Made by a program: the position numbers and the translations under genes | In this document: one piece after another, positions 13,659-25,635 of the stretch | How positions within the stretch are numbered: the first letter of the stretch is position 1 | How the letters are laid out: each line of letters opens with the position of its first letter | Notes under the pieces: model-generated | Databases searched by the model: none | Told to the model about the DNA's origin: nothing | What the model saw: the letters and a program-made list of their open reading frames with translations, nothing else | Origin: Agroathelia rolfsii | Taxonomy: Eukaryota; Basidiomycota; Agaricomycetes; Amylocorticiales; Amylocorticiaceae | Length of the DNA stretch: 64,000 nt | Direction: 5' to 3' | NCBI GenBank assembly: GCA_018343915.1 | Contig: JABRWF010000008.1 | Span: 3,472,001 to 3,536,000, forward strand

Positions 13659-14790
13659 CGTGTTTGTCAGTAAGACGACATGCGTAAATTTGAGTACCTG
13701 AAATGGCAGAAAGAATCTTGTAAACATGTTATTTTCATTTCTAGCTTTCATTGAAACACTATTTTATGCTGCCCTCCATTTGCGATTTGCAAATGAGCCT
13801 GTCCAGCATCGGCATCATTGAATTAAAGTTGTAGCACTTTCCATATACTGTAAGTAATGACTGATGCCCCTCCCCCTACATACATTGTCTATATGGGCCG
13901 TACCAATGCGCAGCCTTGAACAAGAGGTTCCATATGCTTATACTAGTAGTAGATGTAGTCGGGTTGATTGCCAGAATAGTACTTTGGATCCGGACGATCT
14001 CTCAATTTCCTGAAGCGCTTTCAAATTGTTAACGTTCTCCCTGGACTGTCATGGTCATCTATCATAGTGGTTCACGAAACAAGGTACCCTTGCGCGGGGA
14101 GTATGTTTGTAGGATCCAGTAAATTTGAGAATAGTGACGCTATGGACTATGTAGACAGCAGTAACGTTCAAGCGCTCAAACTTGAACATTTATCTTTCCT
14201 CAACGGTAACTTGAACTTGCTACTGTAACTTGAAAGTCCTTGAGGCAGCTCATAGGTTTATCCTCGGCTGAGCTATGTTCATATCATGCAATTCTGAGGC
14301 TATATATCTCATAATGGGCTGCTCTTTTGGTGTCAGATATTTTGATATTCTTCTGTAAATATGCAAATGGTATCCTCTATGTCTCCTTTTATCGACATTG
14401 TTCTATAACTCCTATCAAGCAGGGTTCTATCTTCTCGGTCTAGCTTGCTCTCAGGAATGTCGATTTACTACCCACAAATATCGTCATCCATACCAATGGG
14501 TTTTATATCTCTTTCGGCCTCCGTTTTCTCGATATTTTCGGGAGGTGGGGTGATCGGCTTTGCATGAGCGCTACCATAACATTGGAGCGGAGCTGCTTCA
14601 TATAATAGAGAATAGTGCACGATTTAGCATGAGCGCTACCTCAACATTGGAGCGGGACTACATAGCACATTGGAATCCACCCCCAGTCCAAAAATGACTT
14701 AGGTAGTCTTGAGCGGGTGGATTGGCCTTTATAGGAATTCGCGGGAGGGAGGGGGGGGGGACTCTTGTGTCTCCCCCTCATAGTTTTCTC
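13659..14790. other. Spacer between dioxygenase copies A and B
   Basis: No gene is visible. It includes the 3' region of copy A, which resembles that of copy B, and an imperfect 29-bp direct repeat upstream of B at 14562-14655. Confidence 0.5.
14562..14655. repeat. 29-bp direct repeat, two copies 65 bp apart
   Basis: The copies at 14562-14590 and 14627-14655 share GCATGAGCGCTACC and AACATTGGAGCGG and differ at two bases between those blocks. They lie about 140-230 bp upstream of the copy B start. They could be a small promoter duplication or leftover from the gene duplication. Confidence 0.85.
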
Positions 14791-16352
14791 ATGAGTCTTC
14801 CCCCCGTTAAACCTTACATTCCTACTCCTGCAACAACGGCAGACTGTTGGCATTGTCGTCATATCTTGTATTTCTCTGCCTTAAGATAATCTTTTCCCAG
14901 TGGATTATGCAGAACTGCCCATAGTCAACCTCAATCGGTCTCAGACGCCCAAAGGTCGGGTAGAGCTAGCCATTCAAGTCCGTAAAGCCATGTCTGAGCA
15001 TGGATTTTTATTAACCATGGGCACACCAAGGCCAAGGTCTAGTATAAACTTCTTATATGCGGTGTAGTTGTATTTATTTATTGTATTTTCCTGTAAATAG
15101 AGCGCATATTTAACATTGCTAATGTGCCTTCCGAAGCTGTTGCTGCGGCAGAGAAGCAAGAATATACGGCACGCATGAAGCAGGATGGTTCGTATCAAGG
15201 ATACAAGCCTCGGTAATACTAGGTGTGCATACTCTCGTCTTGTATTATATGATTGTCTAACAAAGTTAGCATATTGATAATGGCGTTCATGATCAACTCG
15301 AGCATTACAATGGTTTGTGTTTACGATACCTCTTGGTAATCCTAATATCTTATAGGTCCATACAGTCAATCGGGACGTAACCAAGAAGCCTCATCATATT
15401 CCACTCCGACCGTTCCTTCCTGAGATTGCCGCATCCGCACTGCACAAAACACCACTACGACAAGATTCTACATCCTATCATTCAGTGTGTATATTCAACT
15501 GAACATGTTACACGCTGCTGAATCGTTTTATAGGCTTTTATCCCTGGGTTTAGAATTACCCGAAGATACACTGTCTAACTTACATCACTTTGATGCAGTT
15601 GGTGAAACCTGGAGTACGTGTTTTATGATACCTTGGGGTAATATCGGATAGCTTGAATTTACGTAACATTTACGGTTCGATTTATGAAATAGTACGTGCT
15701 TCGTGCATGCTATCCTCGTTATCTCGTAGATGATTTCGCCTATCACCTCTGTTATCCGCGAAGAGTCTAAAAATATTCGATTCAAAGGTTACACAGGCCC
15801 GTAACCTTTTTTTATTACGACCTATATAACAGATACGGGAACAGTAACCATCCTTTGCTCTCAGCCAGTAGCAGGCCTTTAGATCTTATCACCGGACGAA
15901 AAGTGGAGATGGATCAGACATACTAGTATTGATAACGCAGTGGTAAACGCTGCGGCAATTCATATCTCATACCATTCGCCTCTGTCTAAGCGACCCATTA
16001 AAAATGTCTGTGGGTGATTAACACCGGAGATGCCCTTGAAGTTCTCTGGTGGGATCTACAAGACTACCATCCACCGTATCATACAGCCGCCTCCGGACCA
16101 ACACAACTGGACGCATCTATCAGCATTCATGTTTGGTATGGCAGATGACGATATCAAGCTCACGCCATTGTCATCTAGCCCCGTCTTGAAGCGAGTTGGG
16201 ATCAAGAGACGGTTCGAAGATAAAGATGCGCCGACGATGGAGATATGAAGGGCCGAAGTGCTGCTTATGGAAAGACAGAGCTAAGGAAGGACGATAAGGA
16301 AGGAGTCGAAGAGGAATACATCAACGGCATGCTTGTAAGGCATCATAATTGA
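14791..16352 (+). pseudogene. Decayed IPNS-like dioxygenase, copy B
   Basis: Nucleotide similarity to copy A runs through exons, introns and the 3' flank, so this is a recent duplicate, but it cannot encode a working enzyme. Compared with A it has: a 7-base deletion near 15009 inside the GFFYVINHG segment; stops in place of Q and W of the PRQYW segment (TAA 15214-15216, TAG 15220-15222); loss of about 16 bases in the acidic stretch near 15760; replacement of the iron-ligand His of the HTD motif by Tyr (15790-15792); Trp to Cys in the ILWSQP block; a frame break near 16030-16045; and a 4-base deletion creating TGA at 16246-16248. The start (MSLPPVK) and end (RHHN then TGA) are still recognisable. 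Any transcript would be non-coding or give short fragments. Confidence 0.9.
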
Positions 16353-17131
16353 CGTGTTTGTAAGTAAGATGACATGTTGTGTAAATTCAAGTGCCTGAAA
16401 TGGTAAAAAGAACCTTATGAGTATATTCAATTATGAAGCGGGCTATTCAATATCGCTCAACAGATGACCAACATAGTTCTTGCCAGTGGGCGGTAGAACT
16501 GGCATCAATATAACGTATGGAAGGAACAAAGATGAAAATGGCTGGCCGCAGCTGGAGCGCCATTACCACGAGGCCAATCCCCGGGCCGGGCTCACATCCA
16601 CTTCCTTAACCAACAGGATAAGGTCAGATCCTGAGTTGCACCGACCCCTCCAAAGTAGCCAATCACCGAACAGACGACGATCATGCCTTTCTGCACCTTG
16701 AGCTCATTTGACCGGAACTTCATTTGACCGCAATCAAACGTACAATCCATACATGAACGAATACATGTAATGGACATGGATATACACACTTATCATATGC
16801 ACGCTCTGGGTCTCACCTGGCAGGCACACGGGGCCCAAGACCCATTAATATTATCGCGTTCTGTTCTCCACCTATGATTCTTCTCTCTGTTTCTATGATA
16901 ACACGTAGTAGGACTCGTGACGAACGAAAGGCATCGCTTAGATGCATTCGCGAAGCTCTAGAAGTGCGATCTGAAATAGAGTAACGTTCAACGCCGTGAG
17001 CGGCCAGACCGCAGAATATTCCCTTTCCGGCTCCGTGGATAGATAAATCGAGAGTATATATCGAGACCTTTATATCGATACCATGAGCAAGAGCATACAA
17101 ATCCCCCACAGACGTATACTCTATCGTCAAG
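16353..17131. other. Spacer between copies B and C
   Basis: The first ~60 bases still resemble the copy A 3' flank. The rest shows no gene; the part near 17050-17090 is rich in TATAT/TCGATA-like stretches and is probably the copy C promoter. Confidence 0.45.
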
Positions 17132-18897
17132 ATGGCTTTCCTCGTTTACCCCGATGTTGCGAAGCTTTTCGCTTCATTCATCCAAAGTTTTTTATCGTTG
17201 CTTTACTTCTACCTTGGTGGCCAATCCAAGAATAAGGAGCTTTTGCCTCCTGTACCCAAGTGGGTTACGGCCCCCGCGACGAAGGAGCAACGTATGTTCA
17301 ACATCTTTTAGTGGGAGTCCACACAAGGATTAGTGCTGATTTGTATCTACTTACTAGTTGAGTACGCCGACCTGCCCATCGTTGATTTCTCCAAGGCCAA
17401 ATCTCCCGAGGGTCGTGCTGAGTTGACTGATCAAGTCCGCAAGGCAATGACCACCAGTGGTTTCTTCTATGTGGTCAACCATGGATATACCCAGGAGCAG
17501 GTAACAACGACGATGATTATGCTGCGCCATCGAAGCTAATGGATCTCTTATCAGCGCGATAGGATCTTCGATATTGCTGACCTGACCTTCAGTGGTGTCA
17601 GTATGGACGAGAAGAAAAAGTACACCAGCACAGAGGCGACGAGGTACAAGGGATACAAGCCCCTGAAATACTGGGTTCGTACGATTTGTTACTATCGGCT
17701 CATCTTCATATTTGCTGATGCTGTTTGTAGCGCATCGAGCCTGGCGTTTATGATTCAATCGAACACTACAACAGTAAGACTTTGAGTTTAACTTCTGAGA
17801 AACAAACAACTTACCAATCCCATGATAGTCCATCGTGATGTATACAAGAACGAGCATCCAAAGGCACTCCGTCCATTCCTCCCTGAGATTGAGGCATTTG
17901 CGCTACACAATCACTTCAGTATCCTTCGACCCATCTTGAGGCAAGTACACGAATCCGTGGGTCTATAATGACATACTGACACATTCTCCAGAATCCTTGC
18001 ACGGGGTCTCGAGCTTCCCGAGGATACGTTGCTGAAGATGCACGGTTTTGAAGACGAGGGAGAGACATCTATTCGATTCATGAAATAGTGAGTATTCTCT
18101 ACTTATGCATTCTCCTTGTATTATGATTGGCAGGCTAATGGCTTTTTAGCTACAACCGCACTCCGGAGGAGGAGGAGAAGACCAAGAACGTGTGGCTGAA
18201 GGGACATACCGGTATGCTCCATATCTCTCCGCTCCGCGTGATAGATATCTCAGACCGAGAGCACAGACATCGGTGGTGTAACCATTCTCTGGTCCCAGCC
18301 CACAGCGGCTCTGCAAATCCTCTCGCCAGATGGAAAGTGGCGCTGGATCAAGCACATTGATAACGCACTCGTGCGTCCATCTATCATTGTACCAACTTAT
18401 AATACGAACTGAACCATTCGCTTGCTTTAGGTGATCAACATTGGTGATGCTCTGGAGTTTTTGTCCGGCGGGTACTACAAAGGTATGTTTATGCATCAGG
18501 AGAGCAATGAATTCCGTCAGAAAACTGAGGCACCTTTCATCAGCGACTATTCACCGTGTCATCCAACCTCCACGGGACCAGCGCACTCACGACCGCGTGG
18601 GTGTCTTCTGCTTTGCCATGCCGAGTGACAAGGTGAAACTTGCTCCGTTGAGCGACAGTCCTGTGTTGCAAAGTCTTGGTATGGATAAGGTATGAGTACA
18701 CCAAACTGAACCTCAGTCTTTTTTTCCTGATGGAATGAAACCCTTTTCTCCAGTTGAAGAATCGCCAGGAAGCGCCGACAATGGAGGAATGGCGTCAAGA
18801 GAGAACGAAATCCTATGGCCAGGTTGACCTGAAGATGGGTCAAGACGGGCACGAGGAAGAAACGGTCAAGGGTATTGTTGTCAAGCACTACAACTAA
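17132..18897 (+). CDS. IPNS-like 2OG/Fe(II) dioxygenase, copy C (N-terminal anchor)
   Basis: It has the same fold and intron pattern as copies A and D but is clearly diverged. The first exon is longer and carries a hydrophobic segment (residues about 11-29, LFASFIQSFLSLLYFYLGG) that could anchor the protein in a membrane; A, B and D lack it. After an intron the shared core starts LEYADLPIVDF, then GFFYVVNHGY. The iron ligands are kept: HTD split by an intron (His 18205-18207, then DIGGVTILWSQP), and the distal His in ATIHRVIQPP. The residue triplet that is R-L-S in A and D, the usual 2OG-carboxylate clamp, is R-V-G here (18594-18602). An extra intron follows MDK near 18690. The stop is 18895-18897. 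It is probably active, possibly with altered cosubstrate binding; substrate unknown. Confidence 0.87.
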
Positions 18898-19065
18898 GCT
18901 CTGGCTCTGAGAGCGCATGCTGGCCGATAGATCCTATGCGAGATAAATACTGGACAATTTGTTCAAATGCTTGACTCATGCAACCAATGCTCTGTTCGCT
19001 ATACTTAATGTGAAATTAAATTTGTATTCTTGATGTTAAAGATTGGTCAGATATATTTTGATACA

Positions 19066-20009
19066 TTATAAAAGATGGAAACCTAGGATTACAACACTTG
19101 AATGGGATATCGGGATAACAGCACAAGCAGACGTACCAATCGCTGGAATCTCACCCTCCTCCTTATACTCAACTCTGCAAGTGCCCACACAATGAACTGC
19201 AAGTAAGAGAGGATTTCCATTATTGCAAAGCCTTTGATCGAGGGCCAGCGTATCATTCATGCCGAAATCTGCATGAATGATGCCAAGCAGAGAGCCGGAG
19301 GGAGGGAGAGATTCGTATGTAACGTTTCTTCCTGTTAGAGATGCAACTCCAGCTAAAAGGCGAACTTCGATGTGAAGAGGCTCAGAGGGAATAGTTGTAG
19401 ATTCGAGAGTGAGCATCTTGTTTCCATCACGAAGAGTCATCACGTCGGGCCAGAAGGCGTAAAGAGTACATGATGAAGAGGTGCTGGTTGTGAACTCCAG
19501 TAAGGTGTTCTCCTAATAAAATATAAGAAAAAGTAGTAATGAGAAGTAAACAGCCGCACCCTTTCAGACAAAAGCACCCATCCGTCCTGCGGATATGATC
19601 TGTGAGGCAGGTCCATGTTCACCATAGCAATCGCATTAGGTGCCCCAGGAACATCCTTTGGAGGACTGTACAACGAGTTCATGGGCATCATTATTTTCGC
19701 TTTCTTTGGTTGTTGCTGGGCCTGCTCAGCATGCAAGTCAGGCACTTTCTCGAGACCCTGATATGAGCTCGGTCTTCGCAAGGCCCTAACCTCGATAGGA
19801 GGCGCAGCTATGTAGCCGAAAGATGAGATGAATTGACCAGATGCCCATACGAAGCTGATGATGGAGACCAGTAATGCGGAGAAAAGGACTTGGGAGGTGT
19901 ATCGAGTTAGGGGAGAATTTGTCGATCTTGGCGATGGGGCATATTTGGTATCATCTATATCAACATGACCATCGTCTGTATCAGCTGCAAGGGGGATATA
20001 CTCTGCCAT
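19066..20009 (-). CDS. Single-pass membrane protein, unknown function
   Basis: I do not recognise the family. From the ATG at 20009 (MAEYIPLAADTDDGH) an acidic N-terminus of about 35 residues precedes one transmembrane segment (VLFSALLVSIISFVWASG), then a larger C-terminal domain, a type II arrangement. A 50-bp intron near 19515-19565 joins WVLLSER to ENTLLEFTTSTSS. A second possible intron of 54 bp near the end (19083-19136) is a multiple of three, so both spliced and unspliced forms end IGFHLL or a longer variant at the same stop. A conserved-looking CVGTCRVEY motif near the end suggests a folded, disulphide-bonded outer domain. Confidence 0.6.
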
Positions 20010-20234
20010 GTAGGCGACAGTCAAAGAACAGGTTGGAAATCCTAGGCTTAGCCTGCATTGTTGTGGGATGGTCGTAGTATGTTCGTTATAGCCGACGTCA
20101 CGGTAATACTTCGTGCCTTTGCTATGACGACATTTGACATCCAGTAATGTTGCAAGTACTACCAATCACTTTCTACATTCAAAAGAAATTCATTCTTGTT
20201 ATATAACACATAGTCATGCATTTTGCATTCTATC

Positions 20235-21567
20235 CTATCGTGCAAGCACCCTCACTCGGTCCAATAAATCTTCTTCTTCTAGATAGCACCCCTTCAACCA
20301 CCGGTTAGTATCACCATCTACCCCTGTTGAATGCCCTTCATTCTCCCGGAGCCCGCTGAAAGCAGTCCTTGCGTGCAACACCCTTCGATTGTCAAACAGG
20401 ACCGCATCACCTTCCTGGAGCGTATACTCAAACCTATTCTCAGGCGACTCCAGCAAATCAGCAAATGCCTTTAGTGCATCATAGAAGCCGGGCGGAGTAC
20501 GGCTGAGTAGCAACGGCGCTTGAAAAGGCGGAGCATAGTTGATATACTTTATTGATTTTGCACTCTCCCCAAGTAAAGGAATAGAAGACAGCTCGATTGT
20601 AGGATGCTCAGCATGACGATGGTGGCCATCATTGATGTATTGGAATGGTACGGGTGTTGTGCTGAGAGTGTCAAAATATTCCGGACGGGTCGATCGAAGC
20701 GTAGATGCTGCACGGAACCCATCGACAAAGATGGACCTACCGCCCTGGACTCGATTCCGCAGGCAGTGAAGGATTTGATATCGTGGTGGATGCTCGAAGG
20801 ACCTTGGAGGGAGCAGATGAACAGTCGGGTCTATCAGGATACTTACAATCATCGGCTTACAATAGATCCATGTGTAAACCAAGGTTCAGATTAGTATATG
20901 CAATGTTGCGCGCATTGCGTACATTCTTGACATCCCAAGTCTTTCCGTAGAAAGTCTCTCTAATGATGCCAAAATACGAAGCAAGTTTTTGGATTTCGCA
21001 GCCTTCCGCTGAAGTATCTTTATTCGGGACGCCCTTGACAAACAGAATGCCGTACTGTATAAGCTGTCGTATTGCGTTCAAGATACCCTCGTTGCTCTCC
21101 AAAGAACCATAGGAAGCATTGAGTGCAGGTAGTTGGCTTAACTCCGCAGCAGACCACTCATTACGTGGCATATCTTTATGATACGAAACCAAGGAGTCTT
21201 CGGATAGGTGACGCTGTAGAAAGTCCAGGGAATATGTTGACTGGTGACCCGAAGCCCATTGGACGCGAAGTCCTTCAGAGAAAGGTGTGACTCGCGGTGG
21301 GGTGCTCGCATCGGACAAGATAATATCATCAGTCGTCTGGTGTAGCTTTTGCTGTGTCGACTGATGAACACATAGTTCGCATTGGCAAGAATCGCGAAGC
21401 CAATGAGCACTGATGCGTTTTCCTATCAACGATTCAAGGGCGTCACCGAGTTTCAATTCCGAGGATGTGGAAGAGCATCGATAGAGAGAATAACGAAATG
21501 ACAATGATCTAGTAGGTCCTACAAGAACACGGCTCTGGCGATTGCACTTTAGCACGGATCCAAGCAT
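20235..21567 (-). CDS. Carnitine-biosynthesis dioxygenase (GBBH/TMLH type)
   Basis: This is a 2OG/Fe(II) dioxygenase of the gamma-butyrobetaine hydroxylase / trimethyllysine hydroxylase family, which makes carnitine for moving acyl groups between peroxisome, cytosol and mitochondrion. The start at 21567 gives a basic, Ser/Arg-rich mitochondrial-type presequence. The N-terminal zinc module is visible (HWLRDSCQCELC). Iron ligands are in LGLHMDLL, just before an intron (about 20826-20859), and in RRVLHARTAF; the tail has the family's RWLKGCYLEEEDLLDRVR. The second exon begins SFEHPPRYQILHCL, where the family has pP..q.LHCL. I cannot separate GBBH from TMLH by eye. The start codon lies 242 bp from the oppositely oriented peroxisomal hydratase, consistent with joint control. 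Confidence 0.85.
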
Positions 21568-21809
21568 AGGATTGCAATGAATATAACACTTGTATAGTGG
21601 TCGTAATCGTAGTAAACAGAGTAGTATTTACGTCCACTGGCACCGGCTATTTTTCACAAGCAACGGACCATCGGCACAAATATTGCCGAATTGCCGGATG
21701 ACCCGGGCACTTATTAAATTCGCCATTTACCCCGCGGTCACGGCATTATATCGTTCAGCTCTTACCACTACATCCAGCTCAGTTCTCATCCAGCTCCAAG
21801 ACACTCACA
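21568..21809. promoter_or_regulatory. Divergent promoter, carnitine dioxygenase / MaoC hydratase
   Basis: These 242 bp separate two outward-facing start codons of functionally linked genes. A CCCGGGC-like stretch and a CGGATGACCCGG segment occur near 21690-21710. I cannot name a factor that binds there; shared control is inferred from layout. Confidence 0.45.
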
Positions 21810-23228
21810 ATGTCCATCGACCTATCGAAAGCTATTGGACACAAGTCTGCCGACAAGCCCGTACGTTCAAAGATCATTTACTGCTAGTGCTCGCATAGGT
21901 TTTACATGCTAATCCCATACTCATAGGTCTCATGGAACAAGCGCGATTTGCTGCTCTATGCCGTCGGTGTTGGTGCAAAGCAGAACGACTTCTCACTTGT
22001 ATATGGTCAGCTTTCTTTAATTTTCCTCAAGATATTACAGGGGCATTAATTTGCTATGGATCAACAGAATTGGGTATAGTAACAGTATCTGCATTGCCAA
22101 TGCTCAACACTAATTAATACTCTCTTCGTAAAGACAAGTCATGGGCACCTCTCCCTACTTACCCTGTTGTACTCGGCCTCAAGGGTATGTATTTGATATG
22201 TTATCCTTGTTGCTTCACTATTCTTACACTCGGAAAGGCGCTGATGATGATATCAACAACTTTGCCGAGACTGCTAAAATGGAACCCATCCCTGGTTTCC
22301 CAAAGCTGGACCCACGTCGTGTCGTACGTCCAGGTCTATTATTTTATTAGTGTCAGCGAGCTATCCTCACCCGTCAGATTAGGTTCACGGTAGCCAGTCG
22401 ATCGAAATTCTGAAAGACCTGCCTCACGTCAGTGGACCGGGATGGAAGCTGACCAGCAGAATCGTCGGCGTCAATGAAAACAGTGTGTCATATTCACAAT
22501 TGTCCTTCAGTTTTTTTTTCTAATCTTCGTTTTCTACCTAAGAATCTGGTATCATTGTCGATACCGAATATGTTCTCCTAGACGCCAACAATGATGCATA
22601 TGCCAAACTCTACGTATGTATAGAATGCCAATAACACTGGACTGGACTGACGTATAAACTAGAGCTCTAGCTTCTACCTAGGCGCCAAAGCTACAGGCGA
22701 AAAGTTCTCCAAGGTAATTGCTGGCCCACCAAAGGGCAAACCAGCACCCAAGGACCGCAAGCCTGACTGGGTAATTAACGACCAAACGACGCCCGAACAA
22801 GCTATTGTCTACCGTCTCAGCGGAGATTACAACCCCCTACACGTTGGTGCGTGGGGACGCACTGTGCATGATACTTTTACCCATTTAGACTCAAATATAT
22901 TATCCTTGGAAAAATAGATCCTGCTCCTGGCAAAGCCGGCGGCTTCGGTGGCGTCATCTTACACGGTCTCTCATCCTTTGGTTTCGCCGCACGGGGCATC
23001 GTCTCTGCTGTCGCTGGCGGCGACCCTAAGGCGCTCAAGTTCTTCGGCACACGCTTCACCTCGCCTGTCAAGCCTGGTGATGCACTCGAGACGTCTGTTT
23101 GGGAGGTAGGAGCCGGCCCCAACGGCACGACTGAGGTCGCATTTGTCACTAAGAACCTGACGAGTGGCAAGATCGTGCTCGGTAACGGCACGGCGCACAT
23201 TAAGAAGACGGAGAAGAGCAAGTTGTAA
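21810..23228 (+). CDS. Peroxisomal MaoC-type enoyl-CoA hydratase 2
   Basis: It hydrates trans-2-enoyl-CoA to (R)-3-hydroxyacyl-CoA in peroxisomal beta-oxidation. The spliced product has the two hot-dog repeats of hydratase 2. The N-half reads LLYAVGVGA, then PTYPVVLGLKG, and DPRRVVHGSQSIEI. The C-half carries the catalytic hydratase-2 motif YRLSGDYNPLHVDP, interrupted by an intron at about 22845-22917, followed by GGVILHGLSSFGF. The protein ends in SKL, a textbook peroxisomal targeting signal type 1. Several introns are needed (first donor at about 21859). The length of roughly 310 residues suits a stand-alone hydratase rather than the yeast-type multifunctional enzyme. The start ATG 21810 opens MSIDLSKAIGHKSADKP. 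Confidence 0.92.
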
Positions 23229-23530
23229 GAGCCGGTTGGTTAGGCGCTGGACCCTGTTACTACTGCAAAACATATCATAGATTCATGTTGCATTTTCCTG
23301 TTTTTTGATCCATCTGTAATCAATATTTCTGTTGTGTTCTCAATATGCAGATTATAGCGTTAGGAAGTATCAAAGATCTGAGGGGATTAACAAATCTACA
23401 TTCAAGAACTGATATGGTCAATCAGGACAAGAAACATCGTTGGTGTGCTGTCTCTTCTTACAGTGTCAAAAATAAATCCCATTCCAAAGTAGACCAGAAA
23501 TCGAAAGTGAAAGAATTACAACACTGCATG
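23229..23530. other. Convergent 3' spacer, hydratase / GWT1
   Basis: No gene is seen; this is shared 3' untranslated and terminator sequence of two convergent genes. Confidence 0.5.
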
Positions 23531-25635
23531 TTACCCCTTCAGCCACCACGCAACACCACACACCACGAGGGAATACAGCATCAAAACCAACATCGCTACC
23601 CCATCAGATGCGTACATGGTTTGCATCGATATATTAACGAAGCCGGTCAGTAAATTCGCCTAAGAGCCTGTCAGCCTACTTGGGACGTGCTATCTTGAGA
23701 ATGACTTACGAGGAGGAATACCACCAAACCTTGTTTGTTGATGGCTTCCAGGAGCCCCGGAGCTGTCGCTTGCTCGTATATCGAGATTTTGCGCCGCGGT
23801 CTTACCCTACGCTTTGATTTAGGGTGGAAGGGTGATTCTGGTGGGCCAGGGAAGAAGGCTATGTCCAAAAGGATGTAGCCTCCTATGAAGGTGGTATTAT
23901 ATGCAACAACGAAAAGAATATATGGTAAGTTGGCCTATTTCATTGAATGCTTGAGCATATTTTTTTTTTCAAGTGATATTTGAGATGATTACCAATTGTC
24001 TTGACATATTACCAACACCCGCAACCCGTGTCAAGCCAAGCAAGATCCACCAGACTCCCGAGTAAGACAGGAGTTCAACCGCAGTCTTATTGATCCGTCT
24101 TGCAGGCAAAGCGTTGGAAGGCTCGAAGGAGAAAGTATGTTCTAGTTCATCTTCCCCAGAAGAGGATGAAGAATCGGTGTCGGCCGAGAGGCGCCCGTTA
24201 CGCCTGTACCGCGACGAAGGGACTCTGGAGGGAACTACAGATGGATCGAATGGAGCGGTAGACGAATCCATGACATTTTCTACCTGAGAGGAGGGCATAT
24301 TCAACCTCCTTCGGAACCAGCCGGGTGTAGGTGGCAGGACAATGGTCCCCGTTGCAAGACCAAGCAAGTGAATCGCAAGATAGCCTAGGAATATAGATGA
24401 CTTAGCATATCAAAATACGCCATCACTCGTTGACTTACCCCATAGCGAAACCAAACCCTCTTTGTTCGCAGTGATAAGGTCCGAACGAGGAGTGTTGAAT
24501 ACCCAATGTTGAAGGTTCAGACTCCGAGGGGATAGAATGATCTGATGAGCTGATGATATATTGAATGTGGATGTACTGCATGAAACTACATTGAATGAAC
24601 TAACCTACTGCAACGACGATGCCAACAATCGCCATGTTTTGTGGCAGACTCAAGATTAGGGGATGTAATAGCATCTGCATCGGAGGCAATAACGCCAAGG
24701 TGAGAAAGAAATTCCAATGCGTCCCGTACTCCGTTTCATGTTCCTAGCTTACTACGCATTAGAAAAAATCCTCGAGAAGAGAGAAAAAAAAAAAACATTA
24801 CTGGATATTCCACGCCCTTGACCATGATGACGCGCATTATCCCAAGAGCAATAATGGGTGCAGATTTCCGAATAGATTTCATGAATTTCGGCAAAAGTGG
24901 AGCATTCAGGTAGCTCTGGGGAAGCGAGGAAACAAGCGGACGCGCGGAAGCAAGCCCTTGAGAAAAAACAAAGCTACCGACACCTAGGTCCATCTTGAAC
25001 GAAACAGGTTAATATTATTGCAGGTAAGCGTTGGTCACGATCTGGTATATACATACCAAACTAACTCCGAAAATTTCCGTCTTCCCCAAGCTGCGAGGAA
25101 ATACGGGAAAGTCAACGGCAAGGATGGCAAGTATAGTCATCAACATCATATGAGCTCGATAGGTGGACAAGGCTGGCAGAGGTGGTATAGACAATTCTGT
25201 CTTTGAAACACGTTTTTCTTCTACCGTTGTTGACGGACGTATGAATGCCGGTGTGGATGATGGCGGTTTCGGGGACGGTTGCCGAGAGGGTGTTGAACGA
25301 GGCAAATAGCTCTTTCCATCTCTTCTGGGAACCGTTAAGATTATCGCAATGGCAGGTATGATGAGGCCAACGGCTAAAAGAGAAGGACGGTCGGCGAAGA
25401 GAGTCATGGACAAGAGCAAGGGAACTATGAGGACGGGAAATTGCAGCTTGAATGGCAGGTCTGGTAGGGCATCTTCAGATTTTTTGGCAAAGATCCCACG
25501 CGTTCGAAGACTAGAGTACAGAGCAATGGAGGCGATGGCAGCAGAGGATATAGCAAGTACATGGGGAATCGAGGACCCTGGATTGCCGGAGACAAACGCC
25601 TCTTTTTCCAGCTTATAAGAGGGTGTGCTGTTCAT
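23531..25635 (-). CDS. GWT1: GPI-anchor inositol acyltransferase Gwt1 (PIG-W)
   Basis: This ER multipass enzyme acylates the inositol of GlcN-PI, an early step in GPI anchor synthesis. The start at 25635 gives [15 protein letters not shown], the family's N-terminal KExFVsgxxGss signature. Other recognisable blocks, in order: [30 protein letters not shown] (24990), [27 protein letters not shown] near 24700, NKEG... near 24440, [15 protein letters not shown] near 23910, and a final exon [14 protein letters not shown] to the TAA at 23531-23533. A cytosolic or luminal loop near 24110-24300 is rich in Ser, Asp and Glu. About ten introns are implied, one with an A12 run near 24785. The Gwt1 family is the target of manogepix-type antifungals. 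Confidence 0.92.

Noticed and set aside
12053..18897. Idea that the IPNS-like genes mean beta-lactam production
   Set aside because: There is no ACV synthetase or acyltransferase nearby. IPNS-like oxygenases are a large family with many substrates.
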